Source: Eubacterium sp. TM05-53
GTDB taxonomy: Bacteria > Bacillota_I > Bacilli_A > Erysipelotrichales > Erysipelotrichaceae
Length of the DNA stretch: 59,997 bases
Direction of reading: 5' to 3'
NCBI RefSeq assembly: GCF_003436425.1
Contig: NZ_QSPK01000007.1
Coordinates: 1-59,997, forward strand
Every line of letters starts with the position of its first letter. Position 1 is the first letter of the stretch. The translations under genes were made by a program, and so were the position numbers. The notes beneath the pieces are model-generated. The model did not search any database. It was given only the letters and a program-made list of their open reading frames with translations, and had not been told where the DNA came from. This document shows, piece by piece, positions 56,853 to 59,997 of this stretch.

Positions 56853-58945
56853 CTTAATGATTTGATGATATGTTGGAATAATCTTTTTTCTGGCTTTTTA
56901 GTTTCTTTTACCATTTGGATAGCTAGATTCATACATTGTTCTTGAGAGTTGAGCGGTGCTTCTTGGCTTTCAATTTGTTTGTAGTGACCATCATTACCGA
57001 GTTTTCTTGCCTTTACGTTGTCTTTCATTAATAAAGTGAAATATTCGAGAATTTGATGTTTTAGCTTTTCATCTTGAATAGGACATCCGATTTCAACACG
57101 CTTTTCGGTGTTTCGAGTCATACAATCTGCACTGGCAATATATATTTTTGTGTCTTTTTCATCGCCGAAACAATAGATTCTTGAATGTTCTAAATAGCGT
57201 CCAACGATTGAATGAATCGTTATATTGTCTGTTGTGTTTTTAATGCCTGGCAAAAGGCAACAAATTCCACGAATAACCATTTCAATTTTGACTCCAGCCA
57301 TGCTTGCTTCATTGATTTTACGAATAATATCTAAATCGGTGAAAGAATTCATTTTGATTCGAATTCTTGCAGGTTGGTGTTGCTTGGCTAGATTGATTTG
57401 ATTATCTATTTCTTTTAGAATGGAAGATTTTAGATTGCTAGGGGCTACCCATAAATGTTGATATTGTCCTTCAAGATTGGACATGGACATATTTTGAAAG
57501 AATGTAACGGCATCTTTTCCAATTTCTTTACGTGTTGTGATATAAGAAAGGTCAGTATACATGGTACTTGTTTTTTCGTTATAGTTACCTGTACCAATTT
57601 GTGTGATGTATTTGAATTCATTTTTATCTTTATATGTAATCAAACATATTTTGGAGTGTACTTTATAGTTTTCAAAACCATAAAGAATGTGGCATCCACT
57701 TTCTTCTAGTTCTTCAGCAGCAGAGATGTTATTTTGTTCATCAAAACGTGCTTTTAGTTCCATCAATACAGTCACGTCTTTACCATTTTCAGCAGCTCGA
57801 CATAAGTAGCGAACAATTTTAGAATGTTTAGCTAATCGATAGATAGTGATTTTAATAGATACAACATGTTTATCTTCACTAGCTTCTTTTAATAGTTTTA
57901 AGAATCCATCCATAGATTGATATGGGTAGAAAAGTAATACATCATGATCCATGACTTGCTGAATACATGGAAGTTCCGGGTTTAATAATGGATTTATTTG
58001 CGGTGCAAATGGTTTATATAATAAAGGCGTTTTGTCAATTGTTGGAGCCAAATCAATCATTTTAAAGATGTGTGATAATTCCAAAGGAGCTTTCGAAATA
58101 AAGATTTGTTCCAACTTTAAATTTAAATGCTCACAAACATATTTTGCAGAATCGGAATCTATTTCTTTATAAACTTCCAATCGTATTGGGGCTAAACGGT
58201 TTCTTTTCTTTAAGATGTGTTTCATGTATTCACGATAATCATCGTCATCATCGATTTGATCTTCGTTTAAGTTGATATCGGCATTTCTTGTGATTCGAAT
58301 GATTGTTTTATTTAATACTTTGCAGTTTTTAAATAATCGTTCTATGCAATGGAACATAATTTGTTCAATCAACATGTAACAATGCCCATAGTTTGGAATA
58401 TAGACAATGCGGTTGGCAAAATCAGGGACGGGAATTAGCGCAAAGTGTTTGTTTCCATCTTCATTGATTTCTAAAAATAAATATTGAGCTTTATTGACTA
58501 AATGTGGAAATGGATGATGTGGATCTATGATTTGTGGAGATAATAAAGGTGCAATATCAGAATCAAAATAATTCTTCACAAATTTTTCTTGATCTTTAGA
58601 TAGTGTCTTATAAGAAACACAAGATAGTTGTAGTGCATTTAGTGTTTGGTTGATATCTTTATATACATTATCCCTAAGAGTATATAATTCGCGAGTTTCG
58701 TTAAAAATCACATCAAGCTGTTGACTTGGAACCATTCCGCTTTTTTTATCAACTTTAGTGTCGTCAATTAAAGAAAGGTCATATAATGATCCGCATCGAA
58801 TCATATAGAATTCATCAAGGTTACTTGTAAAGATAGATAAAAATTTGGCTCTTTCCAATAAAGGAACACGAGGATCAGCTGCTTCTTCAAGCACTCGTTT
58901 ATTGAATTGTAACCATGACAATTCTCTATTTTGTGTTATTTTCAT
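56840..58945 (-). CDS. ppk: Polyphosphate kinase 1
   Basis: 701 residues from ATG 58945 (GGAGG seven bases upstream; longer in-frame extensions lack a site and run into ppx). Starts ITQNRELSWLQFNKRVLEEA; phosphohistidine sites in YKVHSKICLI and EHSRIYCF. Polymerises inorganic polyphosphate from ATP. Its ATG overlaps the ppx stop, so ppx-ppk are translated together. Confidence 0.96.
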   Translation of the reverse strand: MKITQNRELSWLQFNKRVLEEAADPRVPLLERAKFLSIFTSNLDEFYMIRCGSLYDLSLIDDTKVDKKSGMVPSQQLDVIFNETRELYTLRDNVYKDINQTLNALQLSCVSYKTLSKDQEKFVKNYFDSDIAPLLSPQIIDPHHPFPHLVNKAQYLFLEINEDGNKHFALIPVPDFANRIVYIPNYGHCYMLIEQIMFHCIERLFKNCKVLNKTIIRITRNADINLNEDQIDDDDDYREYMKHILKKRNRLAPIRLEVYKEIDSDSAKYVCEHLNLKLEQIFISKAPLELSHIFKMIDLAPTIDKTPLLYKPFAPQINPLLNPELPCIQQVMDHDVLLFYPYQSMDGFLKLLKEASEDKHVVSIKITIYRLAKHSKIVRYLCRAAENGKDVTVLMELKARFDEQNNISAAEELEESGCHILYGFENYKVHSKICLITYKDKNEFKYITQIGTGNYNEKTSTMYTDLSYITTRKEIGKDAVTFFQNMSMSNLEGQYQHLWVAPSNLKSSILKEIDNQINLAKQHQPARIRIKMNSFTDLDIIRKINEASMAGVKIEMVIRGICCLLPGIKNTTDNITIHSIVGRYLEHSRIYCFGDEKDTKIYIASADCMTRNTEKRVEIGCPIQDEKLKHQILEYFTLLMKDNVKARKLGNDGHYKQIESQEAPLNSQEQCMNLAIQMVKETKKPEKRLFQHIIKSLRKGA

Positions 58946-59850
58946 TTTTGGCCTCCTATATATTTTTGTATTAAATAGCCTTCGCGTACACCATTTGTAC
59001 ATATTTGAATGTTTTGAATCGAAAAATAATTGGTGATCGCATCTAATATTAATAAGCCGCAAAACATTGTATGTACTCGGTCAGGTTTGATTTTTAAAAA
59101 TAGACGCATCGTTTTTGTCTTATTTTCACTTAATAGTGAAAGAAGTTCATGAATTTCTTTTGCAGAGAAAGTATATTCATCTTGATTCAATCGACCATAA
59201 TGAATAAGCAAACTGCGGATTGCTCGCATATTACCACCCGTAACAGTTAGTGTAGAGGGGTTTGAAATTTCTTTGGGTGCCTTTATTTTTTCAATCTCTT
59301 TAAAAATTTGTCTTTGAATTTGTGAAGTTTCTTCTTTGGTTGGAATGATTTTACTCACAAATTTGTTGAATAAGTTTAAAGATCCTATATTTAGTGAAAT
59401 GGTGTAAAGATTTTTAAAATTTTTGTAGAATACAAATTCAGTACTGGCTCCACCGCTATCAATATAAATTCCGGTAGGCTGTTGTATTTGGTGCATAGCT
59501 CCTAAAAAGGAGAGTTCACCTTCAGTTGTACCGGAAATAATTTCTATATGTATGTTTAAACTGTTTGAAATAATCGATAAGACTTCTTTTGAATTATCTA
59601 AATTTCGTAAGGATGCAGTCGCAAATGCATCCATAACATAAATGTCTAAGGCTTCAAGTGTTTTTTTAAATCGTAGTAAACAATTTTTTAATTTTGTAAT
59701 ACCTTCTAATGATAGGTTGTTTTTATATACATATGAAATTAAGCCAACATTTTCTTTTTTTGAAAAAAGTAAATGAAAAGATTTATTGTTTAATTCATAT
59801 ACATTAAGTCGAATTGTGTTCGAACCAATATCAATAATCCCTATATTCAT
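58942..59850 (-). CDS. ppx: Exopolyphosphatase (Ppx/GppA family)
   Basis: 302 residues, the short form without the C-terminal HD-like domain. GIIDIGSNTIRLNVYEL and YIDSGGASTEFVFY are the ASKHA phosphate-binding motifs. Degrades polyphosphate from chain ends, or hydrolyses pppGpp. AAAGGGATG before ATG 59850. First gene of ppx-ppk, behind PhoP-box-like repeats. Confidence 0.94.
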   Translation of the reverse strand: MNIGIIDIGSNTIRLNVYELNNKSFHLLFSKKENVGLISYVYKNNLSLEGITKLKNCLLRFKKTLEALDIYVMDAFATASLRNLDNSKEVLSIISNSLNIHIEIISGTTEGELSFLGAMHQIQQPTGIYIDSGGASTEFVFYKNFKNLYTISLNIGSLNLFNKFVSKIIPTKEETSQIQRQIFKEIEKIKAPKEISNPSTLTVTGGNMRAIRSLLIHYGRLNQDEYTFSAKEIHELLSLLSENKTKTMRLFLKIKPDRVHTMFCGLLILDAITNYFSIQNIQICTNGVREGYLIQKYIGGQK

Positions 59851-59875
59851 AGTCTTTCATCCCTTTCAAATCAAC

Positions 59876-59918
59876 ATTATAGGACTTTGGTGTTAACGCA
59901 AGATTAAGTCATGGTTAA
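59876..59918 (-). promoter_or_regulatory. ppx-ppk promoter with three PhoP-box-like repeats
   Basis: Minus strand TTAACC-N5-TTAATC-N5-TTAACA (59918-59891, 11-bp spacing) ends nine bases upstream of TATAAT (59881-59876). This is the layout of PhoP-activated promoters in Bacillus (TTAACA repeats, weak -35). Confidence 0.6.
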
Positions 59919-59958
59919 ATTAAATTTACAAATTTCTCAAAAAAAGTCAAAAAAACAT

Positions 59959-59987
59959 TTGACGAAAGAGGAATGATTTGGTAATAT
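59959..59987 (+). promoter_or_regulatory. Promoter for a gene beyond the right edge
   Basis: TTGACG (59959-59964), 17 bp, TAATAT (59982-59987), pointing out of the window. Divergent from ppx. Confidence 0.55.
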
Positions 59988-59997
59988 AGATGAGCAC

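Overview
The window looks like chromosome of a low-GC Gram-positive bacterium (Bacillota). The gene set (pyrophosphate-dependent phosphofructokinase, lactose PTS, type-2 GalT, Feo with a FeoB-associated Cys-rich peptide, a glycyl radical enzyme) and the AT-rich codon use suggest an anaerobic gut member of the Erysipelotrichia; that placement is inference. No rRNA, tRNA or CRISPR array was seen. Many promoters show TTGACA/TATAAT spaced by 17 bp, several have extended -10 (TGnTATAAT) elements, and a few genes appear to be transcribed as leaderless mRNAs.

Layout. 1-314: 5' part of a possible IS91-type transposase. 315-6245: an iron island made of a possible small RNA, a small helical protein, a P1B ATPase with an SCA transmembrane motif (ferrosome FezB-like), a membrane-anchored HMA protein, and feoA-feoA-feoB plus a Cys-rich peptide; four promoters in it carry the same GTTAG-N6-CTAAC operator. 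6280-8892: M29 aminopeptidase and a DUF2812 membrane protein. 8917-19019: lactose PTS/6-phospho-beta-galactosidase operon with a divergent DeoR-type repressor and a HAD protein, followed by a complete Leloir operon galT-galM-galK-galE. The lac and gal promoters are near copies with a CcpA-type cre site between -35 and -10. No lacABCD tagatose-6-phosphate genes are present, so the HAD protein may link the two pathways. 19051-24616: phosphodiesterase, GT14-like glycosyltransferase, hflX, and a deoC-manA-reductase operon. 24761-28894: GNAT acetyltransferases, an orphan DUF1016 nuclease bracketed by a duplicated GNAT 3' end, and an orphan PTS EIIB with a TIM-barrel-like partner.

28989-39617 is a roughly 10.6-kb integrated mobilizable element of higher GC at both ends. 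It holds tnpV, the macrolide-resistance pair mef-msr(D) with both known leader peptides (MTASMRLR and MYLIFM), a full group II intron, a MobA/MobL relaxase with an oriT-like region, an excisionase-like protein, an XRE regulator and a tyrosine integrase next to the right end. Short direct repeats mark both ends.

39661-59997 is host backbone again: small membrane protein, GyrI-like protein, GNAT, YdcF, HtpG under two CIRCE-like sites, a broken receiver domain, a deformylase-like protein lacking the motif-1 Gln, HAD, RlmD-type methyltransferase, peroxiredoxin, EamA transporter, CAT-like acetyltransferase, PPi-PFK, phosphodiesterase, NSS transporter, a DeoR-glycyl radical enzyme-activase cassette of unknown substrate, and a ppx-ppk operon behind three 11-bp-spaced PhoP-box-like repeats.
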